Shown: piece after piece, positions 43,959 to 52,529 of the stretch
How the letters are laid out: the number at the start of each line of letters is the position of its first letter
Numbering within the stretch: the stretch's first letter is position 1
Assembly (NCBI RefSeq): GCF_018310535.1
Contig: NZ_CP074102.1
Coordinates: forward strand, 4,836,001-4,900,000
Source: Streptomyces mirabilis
Lineage (GTDB): Bacteria > Actinomycetota > Actinomycetes > Streptomycetales > Streptomycetaceae
DNA length: 64,000 nucleotides
Reading direction: 5' to 3'
Notes under the pieces: generated by a model
Told to the model about the DNA's origin: nothing
What the model saw: only the letters and a program-made list of their open reading frames with translations
The model's database searches: none
Translations under genes and position numbers: made by a program

Positions 43959-45416
43959 ATGACTACACGTCCCCCTCTTTCCGCCGCAGACCCCGTGACC
44001 ACCACCGAAAGCGCCCCGGCAGGATCCTCCGGCCTGCAGGCCGGACTGAAGAACCGCCACCTGTCGATGATCGCGATCGGCGGTGTCATCGGCGCGGGCC
44101 TCTTCGTCGGCTCCGGCGCCGGCATCGCCGCCGCGGGCCCCGGCATCCTCGTCTCCTACGCGCTCGTCGGAGTCCTCGTCATCCTCGTCATGCGCATGCT
44201 CGGCGAGATGGCCGCGGCCAACCCCACGTCCGGCTCGTTCTCCGCCTACGCGGACCGCGCGCTGGGCCGCTGGGCCGGATTCACCATTGGCTGGCTGTAC
44301 TGGTTCTTCTGGGTCGTGGTGCTCGCGGTCGAGGCGACAGCAGGCGCCAAGATCCTGGCCGGCTGGATACCGGCGGTCCCGCAGTGGGGCTGGGCCCTGA
44401 TCGTCATGGTCATCCTCACCGCCAGCAACCTGGCCTCGGTCAGCTCCTACGGCGAGTTCGAGTTCTGGTTCGCCGGCATCAAGGTCGTCGCCATCGCCGC
44501 GTTCATCGTGGTCGGCGCCCTCGCGATCTTCGGGTTGCTACCCGGCTCGGACCACCCGGCGTCCGGCTTCTCCAACCTGACCGCGCACGGCGGGTTCCTG
44601 CCGCACGGGCCGGGGGCGATCCTCACCGGCGTCCTGATGGTGGTCTTCTCCTTCATGGGCAGTGAGATCGTCACGCTCGCGGCCGGTGAGTCCCAGGACC
44701 CGCAGGGTGCGGTCACCAAGGCGACCAACAGCGTGATCTGGCGGATCGCGGTGTTCTACCTCGGGTCGATCCTGATCGTGGTGTCTCTGCTGCGCTGGGA
44801 CGACCCGGCGATCCTCAAGGACGGCTCGTACGTCGCCGCGCTGAGCTCCATCGGCATCCCGCACGCCGCCCAGATCATGAACGCGATCGTGCTGACCTCC
44901 GTGCTGTCCTGCCTCAACTCCGGCCTGTACACCGCCTCGCGCATGGCGTTCTCCCTCGGCCGGCGCAGTGACGCCCCGGCCGCCCTCGGCCGCACCACGG
45001 GCCGCGGCGTGCCGCAGTCGGCCATCCTGGCCTCGGTGGTCTTCGGCTTCATCGCGGTCGGCTTCAACTACCTCTGGCCGGACACCGTCTTCCAGTTCCT
45101 GCTCAACTCCTCCGGCGCGATCGCCCTGTTCGTCTGGCTGGTGATCTGCTTCTCCCAGCTGCGGATGCGCAAGATCATCCAGCGGGAGGCGCCGGAGAAG
45201 CTGATTGTCAAGATGTGGCTGTACCCCTACCTGACCTGGGCCACCATCGCCCTGATCACGTTCGTGCTGGGCTACATGCTGACCGACACGGCCGCGGGCG
45301 GCGGCCGCGACCAGGTGGTCCTGTCCACCCTGGTGGCCATGGGCGTGGTGGCCGTCGCGCTGGTCCGCGGGCGACTGGGCCGGAACAGGAGGCACAGCGC
45401 GGTAACCCCGTCGTAG
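43959..45416 (+). CDS. GabP/ProY-type amino-acid permease
   Basis: 485 aa, 12 helices. The start region AIGGVIGAGLFVGSGAGIAAAGPG is the hallmark of the AAT family; SGSFSAYADRALG, FMGSEIVTLAAGESQDPQ and NSGLYTASRMAFSLGRR also match GabP-like transporters. A proton-driven importer of an amino acid such as GABA or proline is likely. Divergent from the GntR gene and probably controlled by it. Only a weak ribosome site was seen before ATG 43959. Confidence 0.88.
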   Translation: MTTRPPLSAADPVTTTESAPAGSSGLQAGLKNRHLSMIAIGGVIGAGLFVGSGAGIAAAGPGILVSYALVGVLVILVMRMLGEMAAANPTSGSFSAYADRALGRWAGFTIGWLYWFFWVVVLAVEATAGAKILAGWIPAVPQWGWALIVMVILTASNLASVSSYGEFEFWFAGIKVVAIAAFIVVGALAIFGLLPGSDHPASGFSNLTAHGGFLPHGPGAILTGVLMVVFSFMGSEIVTLAAGESQDPQGAVTKATNSVIWRIAVFYLGSILIVVSLLRWDDPAILKDGSYVAALSSIGIPHAAQIMNAIVLTSVLSCLNSGLYTASRMAFSLGRRSDAPAALGRTTGRGVPQSAILASVVFGFIAVGFNYLWPDTVFQFLLNSSGAIALFVWLVICFSQLRMRKIIQREAPEKLIVKMWLYPYLTWATIALITFVLGYMLTDTAAGGGRDQVVLSTLVAMGVVAVALVRGRLGRNRRHSAVTPS

Positions 45417-45615
45417 GGGCCGGCCCGCGGTCGGTCCGCAAGGCGTACGTCGTCCTCAGTCACGTCCTCGGCGGTGCGGTCCAGTCCCGTTGCCTGGCGG
45501 TCAATCCTGCCGTCGGCGTGCCTCTGCCACGGACACGTCTTCGTCGGGCCGCAGGGCGGGCAGCCTGACCGGCCACCGTGACCGGACCGTCGTCGATCGT
45601 CTCGAACAGGACGAA

Positions 45616-45702
45616 GGGCCGGCCCGGGAGGGAAACCCCTCCTGAGTCGGCCCCAGGTCCTGTCCCCCGGCAGGATTCGAACCTGCGACACCCGCTTTAG
45701 GA
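45616..45702 (-). repeat. tRNA-Arg 3'-half copy 6 with its terminator
   Basis: Hairpin GGGCCG (45616-45621)/CGGCCC (45648-45653) of the same family as copies 2 and 3, then a core (45661-45702) matching the tRNA from the acceptor end through the anticodon loop (CGCTTTAGGA) with one base difference, the best preserved copy. Same orientation as the intact tRNA. Confidence 0.85.
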
Positions 45703-45784
45703 CAGAGGCGGGGGTGCCTTGCTGGTGACCTGCGGCTTCGATACGTCTTGTGGTGGCTGGCAACTCGACCGCGCGACACCGCCA

Positions 45785-46014
45785 TTGACCGTGGCTGACC
45801 CCTGCATCTGGCACGGTTGTGGCACGAACCTCAGCCGACGACAGTCAGCCACGGCGGCGGGTATGCCGGCCGACCACGCACGCGTATGCCTCGCTGCACC
45901 CCCACCGACGTCAGCCACGCTATGGGGGTGTTCGTCGACCAGAGCAAGCGGCGACGGCCAGCCCGTTGCGACGGCCGGAAGCCCTCAGCTTGGGAACCTC
46001 AGGGCGTCTAGGGC
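45785..46014. repeat. Dispersed attachment-like repeat, copy B
   Basis: Begins TTGACCGTGGCTGACC, has the direct element TGGCACGGTTGTGGCACGAA, the CAGCCGACGACAGTCAG block shared with copies A, C and D, and ends with CTCAGCTTGGGAA, which read on the minus strand is part of a tRNA-Gly(CCC)-like anticodon arm (loop TTCCCAA). Possibly an integrase arm-site/core region. Confidence 0.7.
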
Positions 46015-46150
46015 TTGTTCAAGACCAGGCCTACGGAGCCTTCTTCGAGCCCGTTGTCCTCCTCCAAGTGGAGATGAGCACCGTCCGGTGTGCCGTCCTA
46101 GTCGAGCGGGAGGAGGTGGCCGACCAGGGTCTGCAACCCGGCAGCGCTTG

Positions 46151-46235
46151 CCGACGACAGCCGGCCACGACGGCGGGCGCGCCAACCGACCAGGCGCCTG
46201 TGTCTCGCTCTACCCCCACCGACCTTAGCCAGTCC
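46151..46235. repeat. Dispersed repeat, copy C (short)
   Basis: CCGACGACAGCCGGCCACGACGG-type block, about 85 bp, diverged from copies A, B and D. Confidence 0.6.
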
Positions 46236-46366
46236 ATTTGCGGCTATCTGGCGTGCGTCACCTGTGGCGGTCCGGGCGCAGCGCGTGGCACGGACCAACT
46301 GGGTCGTCGTGCTCGACGTTGACGACCAGGGCCCCGGCGTTCTCCCCTGGATGTCCGGGGTGATCT

Positions 46367-46528
46367 TGTGATGCCGTAGAGGGCGAGGACTTGGTTTTGG
46401 TCGGTGTGGGCGCGTCGGGCGAAGGTGATGTTGACGTGCCCGGCCAGCTTGAGAGCACCGCGGATCAGGTCGCGGACGGTGGCCAGGACGGCGGGGGTGT
46501 TATGGGCCCTGACAACACGCGTGCCGTG
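46367..46528 (-). pseudogene. C-terminal fragment of an ISAs1-type transposase
   Basis: The minus strand encodes HGTRVVRAHNTPAVLATVRD, then GALKLAGHVNITFARRAHT and VLALYGI, the conserved end of ISAs1 family transposases. The rest of the gene is missing and the bacteriocin gene lies just beyond. Confidence 0.65.
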
Positions 46529-46623
46529 GCCGCGCGTTCATGGCCCCGCCCGTGAATACCACCGCCCGACAACGGTTTCAGGTCGTGCCGGGGCCGTAAA
46601 TCGGCCTGAATACCTGCGAGAAT

Positions 46624-46842
46624 GTGACTCATGGCAAGTGGTGCTATGGGTCCGAATCGGTGTCGGGTGGAACTGGAAAGAAGTGCTACTCGAACTACAT
46701 CGCGGATGTGACTCACAAGTCAACGGTCAGGGTCATCAACATCGACCATTCAAGTGGCTGGGTGGCGAAGGGGCAGACTTCCTACGCCAACCACACACAA
46801 GGTGCGGCATATACCTGCTACGCATATTACGATAATGCATAA
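46624..46842 (+). CDS. Lactococcin-972-like bacteriocin, apparently lacking its signal peptide
   Basis: 72 aa from GTG 46624. The mature-domain pattern of lactococcin 972 is visible: GKWCYGSE, KKCYSNYIADVTHKSTVRV, SGWVAKGQTSYANHTQGAA and a YAYYDNA end. Lactococcin 972 blocks septum formation via lipid II. Precursors normally carry a Sec signal, but the frame is closed by TAA at 46597-46599 and the intervening residues are not hydrophobic, so the 5' end was probably lost, perhaps with the adjacent transposase insertion. Three cysteines are unusual for the family. Confidence 0.65.
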   Translation: MTHGKWCYGSESVSGGTGKKCYSNYIADVTHKSTVRVINIDHSSGWVAKGQTSYANHTQGAAYTCYAYYDNA

Positions 46843-46881
46843 ATTTGTCCGCCGTGATGAGGGTTGATCTCCCTCGGGTGG

Positions 46882-46919
46882 GCCATTACTCCGGGCGCAC
46901 ACGCGCCCGGAGTAATGGC
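46882..46919 (+). terminator. Terminator between bacteriocin and membrane-protein genes
   Basis: A perfect 17-bp stem (46882-46898 with 46903-46919) with a 4-base ACAC loop. It also lies just before the ribosome site of the next gene, so it could act as an attenuator. Confidence 0.85.
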
Positions 46920-46943
46920 GCATTAGGGCCGGAAGGGGAGAGA

Positions 46944-47552
46944 GTGAACTTTTGGGGTGCTCGGGCCGCGTCGTTTGCGGTGCCACTCGGGCTTGGCTTG
47001 TTGCTTGGCCTGATAGGGCCTACCGCTGAGCATTGGGGCGGCAGTCCAGGTGCGGCCGTGGGCGCCGTTTTCACCGGTGGGTGGCCGTGGGCCTGTTACG
47101 CGTTTCTGGTGGGTTATTTCCGCTGGTCTAAAATCGAATCGGTTGTTCTCGCGTCTCTGGGGCTGGCTATCGGTGTCGTGACCTACTACCTGACTAAGGG
47201 AAGCCTGGCCTCCCTGGGTGGACTGGATTCCTCGGGTGCGGGGTCATCCGGAATTGCCCTCTGGGGTGTGCTGGCATTCTTCTTCGGAGCACCCCTTGGG
47301 TTCCTGGGGAACCTCGCGCAGGTGCCGGGCATCGGCGGCCTGTTCTTCCGGCTGCTTATTCCCCTGGTGGCTTTTTATGAGACTTCCATGCGTCTGGAGA
47401 CGGAGTCGCGCGGGCCGAGTCAGGTTGTTCTGGGTACCTGGACCACCGTTCGGTTCACGGCTGTTGCCGTTGCGGTCGCTCTGGTGGGCCACACGGTCTG
47501 GGGTTGGTGGAGGTCTCGCCGTAATCGCTCCGCCGGGGTGGGCGTTGGCTAG
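46944..47552 (+). CDS. Polytopic membrane protein, DUF6518-like; candidate bacteriocin partner
   Basis: 202 aa. GTG 46944 has GGAAGGGGAG three bases upstream; the longer frame crosses the terminator. About six hydrophobic segments (PLGLGLLLGLIG, AVFTGGWPWACYAFLVGYF, VVLASLGLAIGVVTYYL and others), resembling DUF6518 proteins. Its position directly after the bacteriocin suggests immunity or export help, but DUF6518 proteins also occur without bacteriocins. Codon use is less GC-biased than in the core genes. Confidence 0.6.
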   Translation: MNFWGARAASFAVPLGLGLLLGLIGPTAEHWGGSPGAAVGAVFTGGWPWACYAFLVGYFRWSKIESVVLASLGLAIGVVTYYLTKGSLASLGGLDSSGAGSSGIALWGVLAFFFGAPLGFLGNLAQVPGIGGLFFRLLIPLVAFYETSMRLETESRGPSQVVLGTWTTVRFTAVAVAVALVGHTVWGWWRSRRNRSAGVGVG

Positions 47553-47711
47553 CGAGGTGTTTCAGCGTGGCCACTGAAGTGTTTAGCGTGACCACTGATC
47601 GAGTGACGACGTAACCGTCCGCAACGGACAAGGCCCCCGTGCCGTTGAGGGAGGTGTTCGACGTCTCAACTCGCTGGCACGGCAGCCCTGTTGGTTTCCT
47701 GACCTGCCGCA

Positions 47712-47822
47712 CTCGACCTGCCCCGTGCCCTGGTCGAGTGGGTCACCATGCTCATCGTCACCCGTAAGGGTGACCGCCGCTGCAAGCTCCCACCGCACCA
47801 GCGTGCTCTGGTCGGTCTGGTG
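47712..47822 (+). pseudogene. N-terminal fragment of an IS5-type transposase
   Basis: LDLPRALVEWVTMLIVTRKGD, then RRCKLPPHQRALVGLV matches the start of a Streptomyces IS5 transposase group (normally continuing YLRRHDT). The match ends abruptly. It sits in a 600-bp stretch (47553-48169) with nothing else recognisable. Confidence 0.55.
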
Positions 47823-48169
47823 CCAGGACTTCTTCGTCCCGAAGCAACTTGGGTGAGGGCGGTGCCTTGGGTCGGTGTGTCCTTCACCTGTGCTGATGGT
47901 CCGCAGACGTCCGTGGTTGTCCGCCGCTGTTGTCGCGCAGTTAGACACTCGCCCGGTGCTGTGCTCGTGCGGAGGAACCACCAGTGAGGGGCTCTGAGCG
48001 CTCTCCTGCGAGCACTTTGCCCGCGTCGTCCGGCCCGGCAAGTGCCGTAGGGCCCTAACCGCAAGGGAGGGGCTGGGCAAGCACGCTGCGGGGCAGACTA
48101 CTTGGCGGCACACATAGAGGAGTCGATGGGCCAGCTCGATCGAGGGCTACCGGTCTATTTGGGGGACAC

Positions 48170-48724
48170 GTGAGCTTGACGGTTCAACTTCCAGCCTTGA
48201 TAGGCGTAGTGATCGGTGGGGTCGTCTCCTTCGCCGGCAGTGCGCTTTCTGAGCGATTCCGGTGGAAGCGGGATGTGCAACGGGAGTGGAGCCAGCGCCG
48301 ATTCGAGGCCTACCGAGAGCTAATTCATGTAGCACATATTCAGGTTGGGGCTGCGCGTTCGCTTGCTACGACAAGAAATCTTCTCGAAGGTCCCCCTCCC
48401 GTTTCTGTTGAAGACGGGATGAAAGAGATCGCCGAATCCGATAGGCACCTGGCGCTCGCATACGAAACAGTACAAATGCTCGGAGATGAGCAAGTTGGTA
48501 GGGCTGCACACGCGTTTCGCTCGGCCTTGTGGCAACTGAGTGACTACGCACGCGGATTGATTGACGTGGATGCAGCGGAGTGGGAAAAGTCGTATAGGAG
48601 GTACCGAACATCGCGTGACGGATTCCATGCCGCCATTCGTCACGACCTCGGGATAGCTGGTCGAGGTTATCAACGCAATACAGTTGGTTCTTCTTCTCGT
48701 CCTCCCATCGTTGGGTCACCGTGA
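48170..48724 (+). CDS. Single-helix membrane protein, type 1
   Basis: 184 aa. GTG 48170 follows GGGGGA. One N-terminal helix (PALIGVVIGGVVSFAGSAL) followed by a charged RFRWKRDVQREWSQRRFEAYREL segment and a helical cytoplasmic domain. GC is lower than in the core genes. The architecture (V-G-x-L-I-G-x-x-x-S helix, then basic R-W-x-x-R and YxEx) is shared with the protein at 51019, so they are probably distant paralogues. No family or function recognised. Confidence 0.65.
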   Translation: MSLTVQLPALIGVVIGGVVSFAGSALSERFRWKRDVQREWSQRRFEAYRELIHVAHIQVGAARSLATTRNLLEGPPPVSVEDGMKEIAESDRHLALAYETVQMLGDEQVGRAAHAFRSALWQLSDYARGLIDVDAAEWEKSYRRYRTSRDGFHAAIRHDLGIAGRGYQRNTVGSSSRPPIVGSP

Positions 48725-48760
48725 GACGAGCTGTCAGGAACTCAACTGCGAAACACCTCT

Positions 48761-48999
48761 GTTGACCGTGGCTGCCCCCTGCATCTGGCACGGCAGTGGC
48801 ACGAACCTCAGCCGACGACAGTCAGCCACGACGGCGGGTGCGCCGACCGACCACGCACGCGTATGCCTCGCTGCACCCCCACTGGCCTCAGCCACGCCGT
48901 CCTGCCGTCGACCACAGCAAGTCATGCTGGCCGGGTCGCAGGGCACAGCCGAGTCCACCTCCTCAAGGCTCTCAGCTTGGGAAGCTGAGGTGGTCTAGG
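48761..48999. repeat. Dispersed attachment-like repeat, copy D
   Basis: The most complete copy: GTTGACCGTGGCTGCCCC, TGGCACGGCAGTGGCACGAA, the shared CAGCCGACGACAGTCAG block, and at the right end CTCAGCTTGGGAAGCTGAG, which on the minus strand is a perfect 6-bp stem with loop TTCCCAA, as in the anticodon arm of tRNA-Gly(CCC). Confidence 0.75.
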
Positions 49000-49149
49000 A
49001 GCCGTTGCTCGGCTGACCTGCGGCGGAGCCGCGACAGTGCGAGGGATGGTGCCGAAACGTTGCCTGGTGTTCCCCGTGGTTCCCCGTAGGATCTGGCACG
49101 GTTCTGGCACGACACGTAACTCTGTGGCCGCAGTGCGGCGTCCCGACCG

Positions 49150-49632
49150 ATGATTGGGCCCATGGATGCTGTCGTTCAGCGAGTGCGCACGTCGTGGACG
49201 AAGAAGTCGCGTGGCGGTTCTGAAGCTGCTCACAGAAACGCCGCCCCGACGGCCTTCTTGCTGCCTCCGGGCTTGAGTTCTGCCCTCCACGAGGTCGCCA
49301 TGCGGGAGTCCGATTCCTTTGAGCCTCGAATACAGATGCGGGATCTGTCGGCACCCGGGACGATCCTCCGCGAGGTCGATGGGCTACTGCGCGTGGATCC
49401 TCCAGAGGTGAGCATGTTTGCCATGCCACGACGCAACCGGCGCCCGCCTGCCGTTCGTCTGGCTCCCGGCCAATGGCTGCAATGGCAGATCAACTACCGG
49501 TTCGTCGGCCGTTGTGACGGGGGCTGGTCCTATCGACTGGAGACGTTCAACATCCTTTATGGCTCTGCGATGCCCGACGTGTTCCTGGGTGTGCCGGCAC
49601 GCCACGTAGACGAGCGGCGGTCCCTGCGCTGA
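49150..49632 (+). CDS. Unrecognised protein
   Basis: 160 aa from ATG 49150, or 156 from ATG 49162. The C-terminal half looks like a genuine soluble domain (VRLAPGQWLQWQINYRFVGR, WSYRLETFNILYG, VFLGVPARHVDERR). No signal peptide or membrane segment. No family recognised; no strong ribosome site. It lies in the element bounded by tRNA-half copy 6 and the intact tRNA. Confidence 0.5.
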   Translation: MIGPMDAVVQRVRTSWTKKSRGGSEAAHRNAAPTAFLLPPGLSSALHEVAMRESDSFEPRIQMRDLSAPGTILREVDGLLRVDPPEVSMFAMPRRNRRPPAVRLAPGQWLQWQINYRFVGRCDGGWSYRLETFNILYGSAMPDVFLGVPARHVDERRSLR

Positions 49633-49975
49633 ACTCTGCGGCACCACTACCGCGACGGCTCCGGAGGCCCCTTCGCTCCTCAACAAGATGGCTGGTCAGG
49701 GCTTCATGGGCGCTTGAGCGAGCGTCACCCGTCCACGGGTAGTCCACAGCGACTCAATGCGGCCTTGGTGCCTGCGACCTCGTCTGCAGGAGACGTCTCA
49801 AGAAGACCCGAGCATGATCGTGTTAGGAGCTCCCAGGGTCCGCCGCGCAGGATCGTTGCAGGCATCGGAGAGTGCGAGAGTGAGCGGTTGGCTGGCGGGC
49901 CAAGGTGTTAATTGTGCTGTCCAAATGGAGCAATACAGCAGACCGACGACTTTGATCTCGGCATAGAGTAGAAGT
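49633..49975. other. Intergenic stretch
   Basis: About 340 bp with no supported gene. AT content rises toward the start of the next gene, consistent with its promoter. Confidence 0.4.
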
Positions 49976-50650
49976 GTGAACGGCACGGATGAGAGGGCGA
50001 CGGAGTCTCGAAGAACGCGATTCGACAGTGTGCACAAGTGGGCTGCCACACTAGCCGCTGTTGTTGCGCTTGCTTTGTCAAGCTACAACTTCGCTGAACT
50101 CCAACAGAAGCCCAGAGTCGATGCGACACTTCCTCACCTGTTGCGCGTTGGACCGGTAGGCAATGGAATCGGTTTCCAGATTCAGCCGACGGTGTCCACC
50201 AGGTTCAAGACCCAGGACGTCGAGGTGATTCGTGATGCACATCTGCAACTGACTCCCGTCGGCTCGATTTCCTCTTTGAAGAAGCCGATTTTCTACTGGC
50301 ACGAAACCGGAACATACGTATACGATTTCGCTTCAGACAAGGTCAACTATCGCTGGACCAGCGACCCCGCCCCATTCATTGTCAGTCAGGACAAACCTCA
50401 GCAGCCCACGCTAAACTTCTGGGCCGATAACTGGACCTTCCAACCCGGCCAGTACGAGGGGTCGCTTCAGCTGAGCCGGTCAGAGAATCATAATCCTTTG
50501 ACCAAGAAATTCTGCCTGGTTGTTTCAAAGAAAGCCGCCGATGAAAACCGCGGTGCAGAGCAACGGCAGATCTTCTTTTTCCGCGATGACCTGCCCAAGT
50601 TCCACTCCTCTAGCAAATCTCCAGACTGCTACCGGAGGGAAACGGATTAA
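49976..50650 (+). CDS. Membrane-anchored protein of unknown function
   Basis: 224 aa from GTG 49976. One helix near residues 22-40 (WAATLAAVVALALSSYNFAEL), then a predominantly beta-strand domain (VGNGIGFQIQPTVSTRF, FYWHETGTYVYDFASDKVNYRW, LNFWADNWTFQPGQYEGSLQL) that looks extracytoplasmic. GC is clearly lower than in the core genome, suggesting transfer. No family recognised. Confidence 0.65.
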   Translation: MNGTDERATESRRTRFDSVHKWAATLAAVVALALSSYNFAELQQKPRVDATLPHLLRVGPVGNGIGFQIQPTVSTRFKTQDVEVIRDAHLQLTPVGSISSLKKPIFYWHETGTYVYDFASDKVNYRWTSDPAPFIVSQDKPQQPTLNFWADNWTFQPGQYEGSLQLSRSENHNPLTKKFCLVVSKKAADENRGAEQRQIFFFRDDLPKFHSSSKSPDCYRRETD

Positions 50651-50944
50651 GAGCTCTTGCCAGTCAGTAGTTCTCCGGGTCCCCTAGGGGGCGCCTGGCC
50701 TTCAGCCCCTGGATGCGAACTATGGGCGGAGCGGTCGCTGAGGTCTGCCGGGCTGGCCACTCGGCTCCTCAGGTGCGGTGAGAGTCGGCTTTGGTCGCCG
50801 TGGTTGCTGTACTTCACTGCTGTACAGCACGGCCCTGACCGCTGCCTTGTAAGCCTGGTGGTGCGGGATAGCGGAGGCAGGCAGGTCACACCACGCACCG
50901 AGGGTCCGTCGTCCAGTGGGGTATCTCGACTGCGGTGAACCATC

Positions 50945-50989
50945 GTTGACCGTGACTGACCGCACCATGTGGCACGGCTGTGGCACACA
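50945..50989. repeat. Partial dispersed repeat, copy E
   Basis: GTTGACCGTGACTGACC followed by TGTGGCACGGCTGTGGCAC, corresponding to the left part of copies B and D. A shorter TCTGGCACGGTTCTGGCACG match also occurs near 49090. Confidence 0.6.
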
Positions 50990-51018
50990 CGACTTCGGCG
51001 GCCAGTAACTTGATCGGC

Positions 51019-51486
51019 ATGGCCACCCAGATTGTCACCTTGGTCGGCGTCCTCATCGGCGCCCTGACGTCCTACCTAGCGACGGCGATAGCCGAGCGGG
51101 CAAAGTTCCGACGAACGATGACTACCCGTTGGGATGAGAGGAAGCTCGATACCTACATCGAGTACATCTCATGCGTCAAAGAGATCATGAGAGCCGCCAG
51201 GGAAGCTTTGCGGGCTCGTGACCGGGAGGAGGATACAACCGGTGCGCTGGCGGAGATGGAGGCGATCGAGGCCAAACGATCGATCCTTTTTGAGAGCTTC
51301 ATCCTGCTGAGCGACGAAGCTGCTGCCACTGCTGCCCACGTCGTTAATCAGCGAGCCTGGGATCTACTCCGAGTGACACGCAATCCCGCCAACGGGGAGG
51401 ACGCCCTCAAGGATGTCCCTCTGGTCACGGCCCTGAACGTTCTCCACGCGGCGGCGCGAGCGGATCTTGCGATAGGGCGCGGCTAG
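51019..51486 (+). CDS. Single-helix membrane protein, type 2
   Basis: 155 aa from ATG 51019. Helix IVTLVGVLIGALTSYLATAI, then AERAKFRRTMTTRWDERKLD and a helical cytoplasmic part (YIEYISCVKEIMRAAREALRA). Same architecture as the protein at 48170. It begins right after repeat copy E. No recognised family; no strong ribosome site seen. Confidence 0.6.
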   Translation: MATQIVTLVGVLIGALTSYLATAIAERAKFRRTMTTRWDERKLDTYIEYISCVKEIMRAAREALRARDREEDTTGALAEMEAIEAKRSILFESFILLSDEAAATAAHVVNQRAWDLLRVTRNPANGEDALKDVPLVTALNVLHAAARADLAIGRG

Positions 51487-51847
51487 TCAGCCTGATAGAC
51501 GAGGGCGTACGGCCGGATTCGCAAGGTCGGCGGAGTCTCAATGACCGAGTCAAGGTGTGCGCCGGCCGACAGCGAGGACGGCGCCCGTACGAGTCCAAGA
51601 CTTTGAGGTCTGTCCTCATCCTTATCAGGTCGAATACGAGGACTTGACCGCCTTCGTCTTCTCCTGGTGGTCGCAGGATGAGCCGTCGTAAGGATCCGGC
51701 GTTGCCCGCCAACGTTCGCGCCTGTTGGTGTCAGCTCCTTGTGGCGGTCTTGACCTGCAAAGACGCTGTTGCATTCGCTTCCCTGAGGGTTAAGATCCGC
51801 TGCCGACCTGCGGGAAGTCCGAACGGGCGGTCTCCAGGAGGTGTGAA
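51487..51847. other. Intergenic stretch
   Basis: About 360 bp without a supported gene; it ends with the ribosome site of the DUF4328 gene. Confidence 0.4.
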
Positions 51848-52522
51848 GTGTCCGGATCGATCAAGGTGCCGCGCGGGCAGGCCCGGTTCGCCTCCGGCGC
51901 CCTCGCCGCGTTCGCGCTGGTGACCCTCGCGGCCGGGCTGGCAGCGTGGCAGAAGTACCAACTGCTGGCCGGACCGATGGCGGCAGGGCCGTACGTCAAC
52001 AACCCGTTGGTCGAGGTCGACACGTATTTCAGAAATCTGACGGGCTGGCGGACCGCTCTGCTCGTCATGGCCCTGCTCCAGTTCAGCCTTTGGCTCGCCA
52101 ACATGCGCGACGTCGCGGACGTGCTCTGGCGCAAGGGACAGCGGCGGCGCAGGGCGTGGCTGGTCTTCGGGTGGGTGATACCGGTGGCGCAGCTCTTCGT
52201 ACCCAAGATGTTCGTCAACGACCTGTGGGCTGCCAGCCGGCCGGAACCGCAGCGTCGTCGGGGACATCCCCTGCTCGCGGCATGGTGGCTGTCTGTCCTC
52301 ATCGCGGCTAATGCGTACAGCGGTGCCTCCGCGGATCTGAAGAAGGCTGTCAGCGCGGCCCAGGCTCGTCATGCCCTGCGGCAGATCATGTTCAGCGACG
52401 GTCTGTACATCTGCGCCGCAGGGATGTCGATCGTCGTCGTCTGGCAGCTCATTCGCAGGCTGGAGCGGGCCGCTGCGATAGCGCCCGCTGAGGTCTGGGC
52501 GACGGGCCAAACGACATCCTGA
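51848..52522 (+). CDS. DUF4328 membrane protein
   Basis: 224 aa. GTG 51848 follows CCAGGAGG. Four helices; the DUF4328 pattern is seen in FSLWLANMRDVADVLWRKGQ and RRRAWLVFGWVIPVAQLFVPKMFVNDLWAAS. Function unknown. Its stop at 52520-52522 is in the same frame as, and only a few codons before, the integrase remnant, so the end of this gene may mark the deletion junction. Confidence 0.8.
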   Translation: MSGSIKVPRGQARFASGALAAFALVTLAAGLAAWQKYQLLAGPMAAGPYVNNPLVEVDTYFRNLTGWRTALLVMALLQFSLWLANMRDVADVLWRKGQRRRRAWLVFGWVIPVAQLFVPKMFVNDLWAASRPEPQRRRGHPLLAAWWLSVLIAANAYSGASADLKKAVSAAQARHALRQIMFSDGLYICAAGMSIVVVWQLIRRLERAAAIAPAEVWATGQTTS

Positions 52523-52529
52523 AGGTCCC

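Noticed and set aside
18597..45702. Partial tRNA-like sequences as functional tRNA genes
   Set aside because: All lack the 5' half (acceptor strand, D arm and half of the anticodon arm), so they cannot fold into tRNAs.
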